Shown here in pieces: positions 50,991 through 61,560 of a stretch of 64,000 nucleotides of DNA. The notes under the pieces are model-generated. The model ran no database searches. It had not been told where the DNA came from and worked only from the letters and a program-made list of their open reading frames with translations. Both the position numbers and the translations under genes were made by a program. Origin of the DNA: Camarhynchus parvulus (Eukaryota > Chordata > Aves > Passeriformes > Thraupidae). Every line of letters begins with the position of its first letter. Position 1 is the stretch's first letter. The stretch spans positions 28,296,501 through 28,360,500 of the forward strand of contig NC_044572.1 of NCBI RefSeq assembly GCF_901933205.1, written 5' to 3'.

Positions 50991-53900
50991 AGCATTTCTG
51001 GCTTTCACATGTTTTTGCATAATGATAGGGCTAATATAACGTAACAAATCCTAAACTGTTTTCACAAGGAGTGGAAAAAAGATGTGTAAAAGTATGCTCT
51101 GTCTTGCTTCCTTCTGTTCACAATGTATCTAAATACAACAAATGGTGTTCTTGCTCTTTCTGTCTGTTTCTCAATCTGTTTGGAAAGTAGCCATCATTCT
51201 GCAGCCAACCATAATATTTGACACTTCCTGACATCATGAAAGCCACCATCTGTCTATCATTGAAGCCCTGTACTTTTTAAAGACTGCTTGGCTTGATCTT
51301 TAATGAAGATTCACTGTGAATGCACAGATCAGTTTAGATAGAAAACTGGAGAAGTCTGACAAAAAAACTGTGCAAAATCATATTTTAGTTAGATTCAGAC
51401 ACAAAACAAAAGGAATAACAAGACCTTCTTGCAGAGAGCAAAGAAAAAGTTCAGTTCACTTTCAGTAAGTCCAAGGTCCAGATTAATCATGGGAAGTTTG
51501 GAACATAAAACTGAATTGAGACAAAAATTAAAAATTATCCAAAAAGCAGTTTTCCTATCTACACCTAACTAGTTTTCAAATATAGACACACTTCCAGTGT
51601 TTGTAAGAGGCATAAAATATATAATATGCTATTCATTGGAAATAATCATGCAATTTCATATTTAGCTATTACTATTTTCAACATCCAAAAAAGCAGATTT
51701 TCTATGGTTTTGGCTTGATACATAAGTTTTAAAGACCCTTAAATACCAAAAATATAGAAATCTCTGTTTTGTAAATATGTGCAAGAAGGAAAGCATAGGT
51801 TTTTCGGTTTTTTGGGTTTTTTTCACCAGGACATATCTTAACATGGAAATTTATTCCCTGTGATATTTTAAGGCATGGGTTTTTACCATAATTTTGCACA
51901 AAACAGTGACTCAAGGTGTAACATCTCTACTTGCTTTACTTAGGACAGATTTAGATGCAAACCTTTAGAAATCTGACCTGGAAAACCATGACCTTTGAAT
52001 ACCCCATTCTCTGTTTCCTTCATCTAAAAATTAATTCAAGTGTCTCCACATGGCTACAGAGGCCGAATGCTCCATCAAGCCTTCAAATCTTCTATAGCCC
52101 TACTTATCTACAGCTCCAACACAAACCTATTCATGGATGGAGGGCCAAGACCCTTGTCCCCTTTGGCTACCAGCTCCCCTCTCCTCCTCCTCCACCAGTC
52201 TGCCCTCCCCTTTTCTGATGCTGAGAATGGAGATGAAACATTTCCTGTGCTTTTCTCAGCATGGCAGCAGTAAATGTGGCTGGTCCTTCAGCAAACAATT
52301 CAGGTCAGGAGAGAGCACTGTGTACAAGCTGTGTGGGGGCTAAGCACCCTGCAACCACCACCAGTCTCACAGGGTGACAGTGAAAAAGCAGCATTCAACA
52401 GGCCAGAAAGCTGCTTGAGGTCCCAGAAAGAGCTTCTAGAAAAGAGATACAGTGCACTTCTTACCACTACTACCTCTACAAAACATTGCTGCTAGGGTTG
52501 AAATTAATGGGAATGAGGGCATGAAAGGAAAATGCCCTTCTTCTTGACAATAGATGGCAATTATAATAATTATTATTTTCATTTTGGTAATTATCTCAGA
52601 GCTAACCATAATAATTCCCACAGCAAGCATTGAAATGTGGTCCTGAATTTTGCAGTAAAGACAAATAAGAAGCAATATGGACAAATAAGAAGCAATATGG
52701 TAAAGACAAATAAGAAGCATGGCCTATTTTTAGCTCCATGCCCATCCATTTGTGCACCCTCCCATCCAATGCCACAGTGCCTGGAGGTTGTCCCCGCATC
52801 CTCTGTCAGTTTATCCTTCCTGCCCTTCTGTCATACCATCCCAAGCCACAGCTGCAGAAGTTGGTCTGCACATGCAGTAGGTTTGCATGGCAATGTTTTG
52901 TCAGCTGGGAGGCTACAGGGAGCAGCTTCTATGACAAGCTGGCAGAAGCTTCCCTCATGTCCAACTGAACCAGCCAGTTCTAAGACAGACCCATTGTTGG
53001 CAAAGGCTGAGCTCATCACCAATTGTTGCCGTGCCTCTGGGATAATGTATTCAAGAAGCAGGGGGAAAAAAACAGTTTTCTGTTGCTTGTTTGGAATATA
53101 TGGCCACCAGTATTCTCTCTTTCACCTCCTCTCCGTTCTTCTCTTCTTTCCCTATCACCATGATGCCTGAACATCTCAGAGTCTTTCATCAATTTACCCA
53201 AACATTGCTCCTGTGAGGCTGGGAAGTGATATTGCCCTATCTCATTCTACTATACTGATGGCACAAAGGCAATGAATGTGCCCAGCACAGCAGAGCAGGA
53301 ATCTGAGCACAGCTTTCCCAAGTCCTAGGCTAATTTCCTCATCACTGGTTCCCATTGAGTCTTCCTGTTCACATTTCTCTTTATTGTTTTATCAACAGCT
53401 TCAAGTTTGCTGCTTAAAAAAACTATGTGTTATGATTTTAATAATCAGGTTTTTTCCATAGATACTTTTGTCCTTTTACAGCTTTTTCTGCTACATATTT
53501 TTCGGTTTATAAAAAATGGCATTTTCTAAAAATATTCTCTTGCTTTCCACAAAAATATAGAGCACTGGAAGTTGATTTGGTTGATTAGAAGATGTCACTA
53601 AAAGCAAAAGTGGAGTTGCTTTAGAGCACAATAGGCAGAAGAGTGATCATTTGTTGTAAATTAAGTATCTTACAAGATACAGGTACAACCCAAGAGTGTG
53701 GAGAAGGAATGGCTTTATATTACCCGGAATGATAGTGATGTAATTGGAGTACCACGACCTTCAATGTTATGGAATTTGCTTCTTCAAGTCCAAAAAAAGG
53801 CATTCAAGGAATGCCTCAGACATTTTTTTAAATGTAAGCCTGAGAACGGTGCCTTATACACTAACTTCATCCAAACCCCGTTCACAGAGAACTTTCTCCT

Positions 53901-55299
53901 TTTATGTGGCAGACTATAGAACAGACACAAAACTCAATCTGGATTTTTACCTTTCCTTTGTGAAACACATGGAGTTGATCAATAAATGAGGTGTAAACAG
54001 TGTTTATCTATCACTGAAATGCAAAAAAGAAAAGTAGGAGCCATTTGAATAGCATCTTCACCTTAGAAAATGGGAAGTGAAGAATAACCATCTCCAGCTG
54101 ACATTGCAAAGTGGGGGCAAAACAGACTTCATCCTTGGCACCTTTCTCTCTGTCTTTGAGAATATTACTGGATTCCAAATCGGCAGCACTGATCCAGGGC
54201 TCTGTTTTGGATACCCATACCAATGTCACCAGCATCAAAATGATCCGTATCTTGTCTCTTCATTGGGAAAGAGAGAAGGGTGACAAATATTCCAAATACC
54301 AGTCTTGATACTTCCAAACATACCTTCATGCTCTAGCCTAGGTGTACCCAAGTGCAGGGATAACAGGGAAGGACTGCAATCTGACAAAAAGAAACAGGTG
54401 AAAAGGACCTAGAAACAACAAAGGTAAATGTGATTAAGTAAGAAGCAAGTAAGCGATCCAGCCACGAACATAGTAAATACTTTCATCCTCTATACATGCC
54501 TCATTTCTATTACTCACCAACATTTACCAAACAGCACTAAATATTACTAAACAACATTTAGTGGTTTCTAAGTTTTCGTGTACAAACCAAAAGTGAGATG
54601 TGATTGTATATACTGCTTCCATTTACTATGGGTTTAAGACAAATGCATTTAAATATGGGTATTAAAGGTTTTAAAAGAGTAAGCTGCCTGAAAAAAAATG
54701 TTGCATATTGGTTAAATAAAGAATAAATTATTTGGAGCAGCTGTTCTTGTTAGAACAATATTTTTCCATATTTATTACAAACCTCTTAGTTTGTTTTGTG
54801 TGCCCAAAACACAGGCAGTCTAATCAGCATAAATTTAAGACTATTTTGTGCCAAAATTTGTAAGGACTTACAAAGTTGGTCAAGGCCAAGAACATCTAGG
54901 AAGACAACAGTACATATTTTTGCTATGGCCTTGATCGCAATTTTTCTCTAGTTATTCTTCTGTGGACTCTTACCATAGGGAGGGAAAAACCCCAAAACAA
55001 CAAAATAAAAGGGAAGCCAAACAACTACTGTTGCAAATAAAGATGTAAATTTTGATGTATTCAGCCTTTGAATCCTGATGCAAAGAAAAGTTATTGTGAG
55101 TTAGTAATGGATGCCATTCTTTCATTTTAAAGGAATTTTAAAGAAAATTCAAAATACAGCTCTGCTGAAATCATGTTGCATGCCAGTAATGATAGTGAAT
55201 TTTCTTGTATAAATTTCTATATCCTGTCTACTACTAGATGCAGCACAAGACATTTCTGCTGGCAAATTTTTCAGATGAAATGAATAATTATAGAAAGGG
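50991..55299. other. Non-coding DNA with GC-richer patch at 52.1-53.1 kb
   Basis: The left part is AT-rich and empty. From about 52130 to 53050 GC content rises and many overlapping frames appear on both strands. The longest is 177 codons at 52637-53170, the longest in the window. Its N-terminal 28 residues translate a local tandem duplication and the rest shows no domain. Pyrimidine-rich tracts lie at 52171-52217 and 53112-53158. The patch could contain an exon or an unrecognised insertion, but nothing proves either. Confidence 0.65.
52656..52722. repeat. Three-copy tandem duplication, 20-25-bp units
   Basis: Units at 52656-52680, 52681-52700 and 52701-52722 share ACAAATAAGAAGCA followed by ATGG. 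The second lacks the leading TAAAG and the third lacks a short internal ATA-type piece. The unequal units suggest replication slippage. Confidence 0.85.
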
Positions 55300-55425
55300 A
55301 TGGATGGAAAGTCAGGAGATCTAATTTAAATCCTACAGTTGCCATATATTTCTGCATGACCATGTGCTGAATGCTGAAAATCTCCTTCCATTCTCTCAGA
55401 CGGGGATGCTGATATTTCTTTTTCT
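55300..55425 (+). mobile_element. MIR-like ancient SINE relic
   Basis: The order AGTCAGGAGATCTAA, TTTAAATCCTA, TTGCCA, GCATGACCATGTGCTGAA, TCTC, TTCTCTCAGACGGGGATG, GATATTTCTT follows the MIR consensus along its body. The consensus reads GTCAGGAGACCTGGGTT, TAATCCCAGCTCTGCCA, TGTGTGACCTTGGGCAAGT, TTTCC, ATCTGTAAAATGGGGAT and AATAATA. It is the longest of the three relics noted here and is on the plus strand. It is heavily diverged, as expected for an amniote-age SINE in a bird. Confidence 0.6.
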
Positions 55426-58400
55426 CTTTCTCTGAATATAATGTTTCCTTAGAATATAAAACCCTCACAGCAAACACTCCTTCTCCTGTATCAAATAAAT
55501 TATTTTATCATTGGTAGGATATGTTATACACAGTTGTAAGATAAATAATCATGTTCCAGCTCTTAACTCAACATTCATAAACTGGGAAATTGTAGTTAAC
55601 TCCTGAGAAGACTAATTTGAATGGATTATGAGAAAGATTAAAATGACAACAGAGTGACTTGGGCTAGTCCTTTTAGGTGGAAAAGTGCTGTCTTCAACGT
55701 CTGTCACTACATCTCTTATTAGATGTTGAAAAGATCTGTACAATGAAAATATACATCTAAAACCATCTTCATTTATTCTTAGAGTTTCAGCTCTAGAACT
55801 CTTTCCTGAACTAAGAGGGTAAGGAGAGTAAGAGAGAAAGGAAAGGAGGAGGACTTATTGAAAGTTAAATTATTTCATGCTAATGTCTGGGTACTTTCTG
55901 GAGTTCATCCAGACCCAAACTGCTCTTCAGTGCAGTCCTGCCATTCTGCTTCGCTGTGGTCAGACAATGAATCAATTCTTATGCTCTTTCTGTCCATTGT
56001 CTGTTTTTCTTCCTTTCTCTGTGTAATTAAACATGTGAAAGACTCTTCTATTAGCTCCCTAGAAAGGACTTAAAAGATAATTGACCTGATCCACAAAATG
56101 GTAAGAAAATTTTATGTATAAGACAGTTATCTCACTTTGCCTAAACATTCAGTAGGGTCTGGAGATGCTGCCAGACTGGTGCTTCAAAGGATCAGGCCCA
56201 TAAAATGCTCGGTAGTTTGTATTTATGCAACAGAAGCTATATACTGAGCTAGCTAATCCACTGTATTCCCCATGGAGGCATCCCAGCATCAGCTACGTTT
56301 GCTATCTCTATTCCTGTTTAAAGGTGTCAGCCTAAATTCAAGCAGCTGTCAGCTACCTAGTGGGCTTGGCTCTTTTCTAGTAGTTAATTGTGCAGACACC
56401 ATTGATTGAGAGGATAGGCCAGTTGCACAGGTTCTGATTTGCAGGAAAGCAAAGAGGAAGAAAGAGAGGAAAATAAATCCTTTTATTATATACAAGCCAG
56501 ACATAACAAATATAACCTCAAAGCTATTTGTGAAATTAGCTAAGCACGCATGATTAATGTGCAGATTATTGTCCATATCTTGATCATGCTATGGCCAAGA
56601 TATGCTGCAGAAACAGATATGAGATGTAAGCAGTTTCTTTTCAATCTTGTTTATGATTTCAGTTATTTTATTTTAAAATGTTCTGAGGAGACAAAAATCT
56701 TTCTGGGAAAACCAAATCAATGAAGTTTGCTGGCCAAAAGGTAATATTAGTACTACCTTTGTAAAACACAGGCCACTTCATCTTGTTAATTCCATATCAA
56801 TACTGTGTTAATGTTTGATCATGGCAACCATTCCATAAACATCTAATAATTTTAAAAGTCAGATAATGGAAAGAATAGAACACAGTTGAAAAGAAATCTA
56901 GGCTTGTTTTGGAAATATTCTAAAGAGATTTAAGTTCCCAGAAAGATACAAAATACTTTCATGTTTTTTCCCAGCTAGTGTAGATATGTGAGACATATTC
57001 TCTTTTTCTACACCATGAGCAAAGACTTTTACATGGAATTAAGGGATTCCTCAGCATCTTTACTGAAGTTATAACCAGTATAGCTTAACACGTGAGCAAT
57101 TTGGGGCTCTGCTTTCCTGTCCTGGCATAGGTTTGAATAAAGGTTTAAAGTACTGAAGTTTTAAGAATGTTGTTCTGTTAATATGCAAACTTTTCAGCAT
57201 TTATTCTAAAAGCTGTACCATAGAAACAAGCTCTTTCTTTTCTTGCATTGCCTACTGTAAAATAAATATGTACAGACATGTATGGGTCTATGTGCAAACT
57301 AAATCCTAACTTGAAATGCTCAGCTATGAAGAATCACAACATTTCTTGCTTTCATAATGAAAAGTATAACATAAACATTTGACAAAAATTCATTGCAAAT
57401 CAGTGCATACCCCTTCAAAATCCCTGACTCCCTATGGGATGTCACTCTTCCCTCAGCAGTGACTGACTGAGTAGTCAAATACACCTGACATGCTTTGGGG
57501 ACCTAAATCCAATAACACTGAAATGGATAAGGCAATGATCTGAAAGGTGACTTGAAGAATGGTGGATTTGTTAAATAGATCAAGCTCAGCAACAAGATTC
57601 ATCTAACTCTTCCTCTCCTCACTTTTACAAGTGCTGACTTCCCTTTTCTTCTCCAGTGACCCTTAACATGTTCAGTTGGGATGCCTCCAGCAGGGCCTTA
57701 GCCTGTATAATTTTCCACTATCATCACCCACATGTTTTTCACAGAAGGGTATTTCTGATACAGATGTATCAATATCCAGACATCAGTATCAGAGCACAGT
57801 GTTGGCTTCTAGAAAGATTCAAAAGAATTTCAATGTCCAAAAATTTTAATAAACTGAAACTTTCTGTCCTTAAAAGCTGACTAAGCCAAAAGAAAAAGGT
57901 GGAACAAGCTTAAAGGATCTGAGAATCCTATTCCTCCTCCATCCCTGTTCTTTTTCATTTCCCCTGGAAATATGATATTTGTTTTGGTACACACAGAATC
58001 TTTTTGAAAATCTGACTGATTGCATATTGAGCTTTGTGTGCAACCACTTTGATTTGAAAGAAACTGCATTTTCCAAAATAAAGCAAGGAGCGCTGAGAAG
58101 GGAGAGACACAGCTGTATGAAGCTTCATGTCCCAGCAGTGGGTGTGGCAGGTCCCCCCCACTCCTCCAGATGCTTGCTGCTTAGCTTCTGTGTTTTCAGC
58201 ACAACTTTGGGGGAGTTTCTAGCTTATGGTTTCTGACTCTGCCTAGCAACATTTTTAAGATTTTTTTTCTGTCTGGAATTTTGTCTGTGAATCATTTCAA
58301 AGACCATATTTCTGGTGATACATGCTATCAGGCAGAATTAGCAAAATTTTGCCTGACTCAGGCAAACAATATTTGAGCTGGTTTGCGGCATCAGGAAGAA

Positions 58401-58569
58401 CACCCACAAAGAAAGTGCCACTTTTTTTATTGTCTAAACTCTCCCTTTCAACCTACAGGCAATTGGCACCTATGCCTCTTGAGAATGGTGTCCCACCTTT
58501 GTGGTGGGCACAGTGCCACCCTAGCAGATGGCCATGAGTGTTGGCATGCTGAGAATCAGTATGTGCATC
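55426..58569. other. Non-coding DNA, no gene seen
   Basis: Frames up to 85 codons occur, several overlapping on both strands at 57870-58240 where GC content is slightly higher. None is recognisable. Nothing else structured was noticed. Confidence 0.75.
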
Positions 58570-58645
58570 ACGTTTGAGTACAATAGGTCAGCCTCCCATC
58601 CAAGTATGTGGGAATGAGAGTGTCTGTGCTGGGCTTCTGTGCCAA
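58570..58645 (-). other. Possible 5S rRNA-derived relic
   Basis: Read on the minus strand, TACTTGGATGGGAGGCTGACCT (split here for reading: TACTTGGATGGGAG then GCTGACCT, from 58606 leftward) resembles the internal promoter box C part of vertebrate 5S rRNA, TACTTGGATGGGAGACC. About 30 bp upstream on the same strand is AGAAGCCCAGCA, resembling 5S GGAAGCTAAGCAG, at nearly the right distance. GTAC follows where 5S has ATACC. The rest of the gene is not recognisable, so this is at most a 5S pseudogene or the head of a 5S-derived SINE such as AmnSINE1. The chance alternative remains. Confidence 0.35.
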
Positions 58646-60224
58646 TGGTTAAAGGAATATATCATCATTAAGCTAACTGAAGGAGAAGATTAATTTTTTT
58701 AAAATTAAGTAATGTTCTCTTATTGGGATCATTTGGGATCAGCATTTCTGCTGCAGTTCTCTGGTTGCTGGATCACTGAGAGAACGCAGAATGCATGCAT
58801 GCATACAAGCACACAGATAGCCCAGCCAGGGAGACACCTTCTTGTTTCAACAAAGAGGTATTTTTGCCCTATTTGGTACCCCTGCTGAATGGCTCATCTA
58901 GGTACAAAAGCCAGATCCATAGAAGCTAGCATATAATTTGAGCTCAATAGATCCCTAAGAGCACTAGAGTATTTGGCATGAAATTTGCAATGGAGCCCTT
59001 GAAGGGCCTTTCTCATCCTGGAACCAATGGAGTCTAATTTTGATTCAGTAATGAAAAAAGCACCTTGCTGACAAAACAGAATGGACCTGTTCAAGCTCCT
59101 TTTTTCAATCACATTTAGAAAGTTACTGATAACAGTAGGCATGCTTTCCTCACTCTCTTCTACCAAAATAGTAGAAATTCTTCACAAGTAGTATGGAGGC
59201 TCAAGGCATTTAGACTGAATTGTGTTTTAACAACCTCTTTAAGTGTAAAATGTCGTAGGAAATAAGACTGCCATTGTCTGTCAATGGCTTCTCTAGTGCA
59301 GGGCATAAACTAAGAGCAAGCCAGGAGCATCTGCTTCTCCAGAGAGATGATGACCACTCAGACTTATTGATGTTCTTTGGCCTTATGCATTTGGAACTAC
59401 ATCACAAGATGCACTGCAATTCATCAAATTTCTTCCTTATGTCACTGAATATTCTGTTTGTGCTTTCAAATTTCACCCTTATTGGAAATGTAGATCGTTT
59501 AGTCCACATTGAATAGATATGTCTGTTGTCATCAATTTTAAGTAGACATATTGAAGAGATTTATTTTTTTTCTGGAGAGTGAATAATATATTTTTACCAA
59601 ATGTAATATATAATATATATATATATATATTATATATATATATACCTATATATTTTTATCAAATGTATAATCATTGTATAATATTTTAAAATCAGCTTTA
59701 TGATGCCATCAGGAAGAATAATTATGAAACTGTTTCACTACCCTACTAGTTCTTGAGAAAAAAAGAGACTGACTGTAATGAAGAAGTGAGCAATGGATGT
59801 GGAAGAGCCAGAGTTAAATTTCAGACTTTACCTCACTTGAAATTATTTGAGTTATTAAAAATAATCATTAACATCATCAGTTGAAATCAAATAAAGGATT
59901 CAAGTCCACTTCCAGTATCTGAACTCCTTGAGCCTGTTCCCTGGAGGAAGCTCTGTTAATGAAAATTATCAAAATATTTTAGATTCAGAAGAAGTATATT
60001 CTTGATTAAAGCCAACAATAATCAGGTTTTATAAGAGTACGCCAATTACATCTTACGTAGGTAAATCACTCCTGGTCCTTGTATCATCAAAAAACTAACA
60101 AAATTTCATGGCACCATTCTCAAAGCTACCCATGAGGGTTCAGAAGATTACCTAAATTGTTCTCATCTTAATTTTGAAAATTTCCCCTATATCCTCAAGT
60201 TACCAATAACAGCTAGACAGGGCT
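58646..60224. other. AT-rich non-coding DNA, no gene seen
   Basis: Frames up to 90 codons (58894-59166, minus) are unrecognised. A GCATGCATGCATAC run lies at 58792-58805. The AT microsatellite is listed separately. Confidence 0.75.
59605..59653. repeat. (AT)n microsatellite
   Basis: About 49 bp of nearly pure AT/TA dinucleotides, self-complementary and prone to cruciform formation. An ATTTTTATCAAATGTA-like word recurs on both sides (59590 and 59652), hinting at a small flanking duplication. Confidence 0.9.
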
Positions 60225-60732
60225 CAGAATCACAGAATCAACTAGGTTTGCAAGAGATCTTAAAGGTCATTTAGTCTAACCTTCAACCCAGTACTATTAT
60301 AATCACCCCTAAACAATATCTCTAAGTGTCCCATCCAGACACTTCTTGATGTCTTCCAGACATAGCGATTCCAACGTGGAGGCTTGTGAGCCTACTGGGA
60401 AGAAGGCAACAGCAATTCCCTGGAGAGATCCACCTTAGGCTCCGGGCATTCCTCACAGCTCAGGGTGAGGAAAGAAGCTTCCCCCATGGAGCTCTGCAGC
60501 ACTATGTTAATTTGTCCCGGTTCTGTCCTCCCCATTGGTCTGTTGGCCTTCTCTACCCCTTTTACCCTTACGTGTTCAAGTTCTAGTAAGTTCTCAAGTC
60601 CCTGTAATCCTGCTGGTTTGTGTAACCCTGCCCATCCACCCTGGCATTCGCTATTAGTCCCATCCCTGTGTACTGCCCCTGAGCCCTGAGAACATTGATC
60701 ACTGATGCTCTCCTCTGCCCCCTCTTTCCCTG

Positions 60733-60740
60733 TATTTATA
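60733..60740 (+). promoter_or_regulatory. TATA-like box of the LTR
   Basis: TATTTATA lies 65 bp before the AATAAA in the same orientation, the usual U3/R arrangement of a retroviral LTR. Any present activity is unknown. Confidence 0.5.
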
Positions 60741-60797
60741 CCCTAGACTCTCCTTTGTCATTGTTTTTGGCCCCTGGACCCCTTCAGTGTTGCCTGA

Positions 60798-60803
60798 AAT
60801 AAA
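60798..60803 (+). terminator. Polyadenylation signal of the LTR
   Basis: AATAAA is followed by a GCATGTTGGAA and then T/G-rich sequence, consistent with the R-region poly-A signal of an LTR. It is the clearest poly-A signal with matching context in the window. Confidence 0.55.
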
Positions 60804-60859
60804 GCATGTTGGAACTCCAATGCCTGGACCCTCCTGTGTCTTCACTGCTGAGCTGCTGC

Positions 60860-60945
60860 GTGTGTGTGTGTGTGTGCATGTGTCTGTGTGTGAGTTGTGT
60901 GTGTGTGTGTGTGTGTGTGTGTCTGTCTGTCTGTGTCTGTGTGTG
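60860..60945 (+). repeat. (GT)n microsatellite inside the LTR
   Basis: GT dinucleotides interrupted by CA, CT and GAGTT steps run for about 86 bp in the downstream part of the LTR. The tract creates cysteine/valine-rich and threonine/histidine-rich chance frames on the two strands, none of which is a gene. Confidence 0.92.
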
Positions 60946-61560
60946 CTGGTGCTCTCATGGCTCCTACCCATTGGCAGAAGATGTTCTCAGGGAAGATTGT
61001 GTCCACCACCACCACAGACTGCAACACTCCAGCACCTCCCCGGGCAACTCATTCCAATGTCTAACCATTCTTTCAGAGAATATTTTTTCTAAAATCTAAT
61101 CCTTACTTCCTCTGGTGCAACATTTCCTCTCATCCTTTCACTTGAGACATGGCAGAAGAGACTAACCCCCACTTGGTGACAATTTCCTTTCACAGAGTTG
61201 TAGAGAAGAATAAGGTCACCCCACAGTGTCATTTTCTCCAGACTAGATAACCCCAGCTCCTTCAGCCCCTCTTCACACAAGAGGTTTTCTAGATCCTCCA
61301 CCACTCCATTACCTTTCTCTGGACACATTGCCGCACCTCTCTGTCCTTTCTGAAGTGAGACACCCAAAAGTGATGACAGAACTTGAGATGCAGCCCCACC
61401 AAAATGCTGAGTATAGAGGCACAATCACTTCCCTAGCCCTGCTGGTGACACTATTCTTGCTACAGGCCAAAATGCCATTGGTGTTCTTGGCCACCTGGAC
61501 ACACTGCTGGCTCTTATCCAGCTGGCTGACTACATCTGCTGCTCATCCTCCTGTGTCTGC

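Larger units (their letters stand above)
60375..61026 (+). mobile_element. Probable solo LTR of an endogenous retrovirus
   Basis: A 652-bp block interrupts the CR1. It begins (C)GTGGAGGCTTGTGAGCC and ends CAGACTGCAACA, close to the TG...CA rule if the first T has mutated to C. Flanking hexamers TTCCAA (60369-60374) and CTCCAG (61027-61032) could be a diverged 6-bp target duplication. Inside, a TATTTATA box at 60733-60740 precedes AATAAA at 60798-60803, the right order for U3-R on the plus strand. No internal gag/pol/env sequence, primer-binding site or second LTR is present, so it fits a solo LTR left by recombination. The few CpG sites suggest age. The exact family is not assigned. Confidence 0.75.
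60225..61560 (-). mobile_element. CR1 LINE 3' part, split by an LTR
   Basis: The left edge reads CAGAATCACAGAATCAACTAGG then TTTGCAAGAGATCTTAAAGG (given here in two pieces of the plus strand), the reverse complement of a CR1 3' tip. After the LTR insertion it resumes with CCCCGGGCAACTCATTCCAA (61038) and continues in CR1 order: GTTGTAGAGAAGAATAAGGT near 61197, CCCCAGCTCCTTCAGCCCCT near 61251, GATGCAGCCCCACCAAAATG near 61387, and GGCCACCTGGACACACTGCT near 61488. The copy is on the minus strand, about 680 bp without the insert, and 5'-truncated. It has indels and stops, so it is inactive. The right limit is approximate. Confidence 0.9.

Noticed and set aside
52637..53170. 177-codon plus frame, longest in the window
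   Set aside because: Its start translates a slipped tandem duplication, the remainder has no recognised domain, and many frames on both strands overlap it, as expected in a GC-richer patch with fewer stops.
60699..61099. Overlapping frames with Thr/His-rich or Cys/Val-rich runs
   Set aside because: Translations of the GT tract and of LTR/CR1 sequence.
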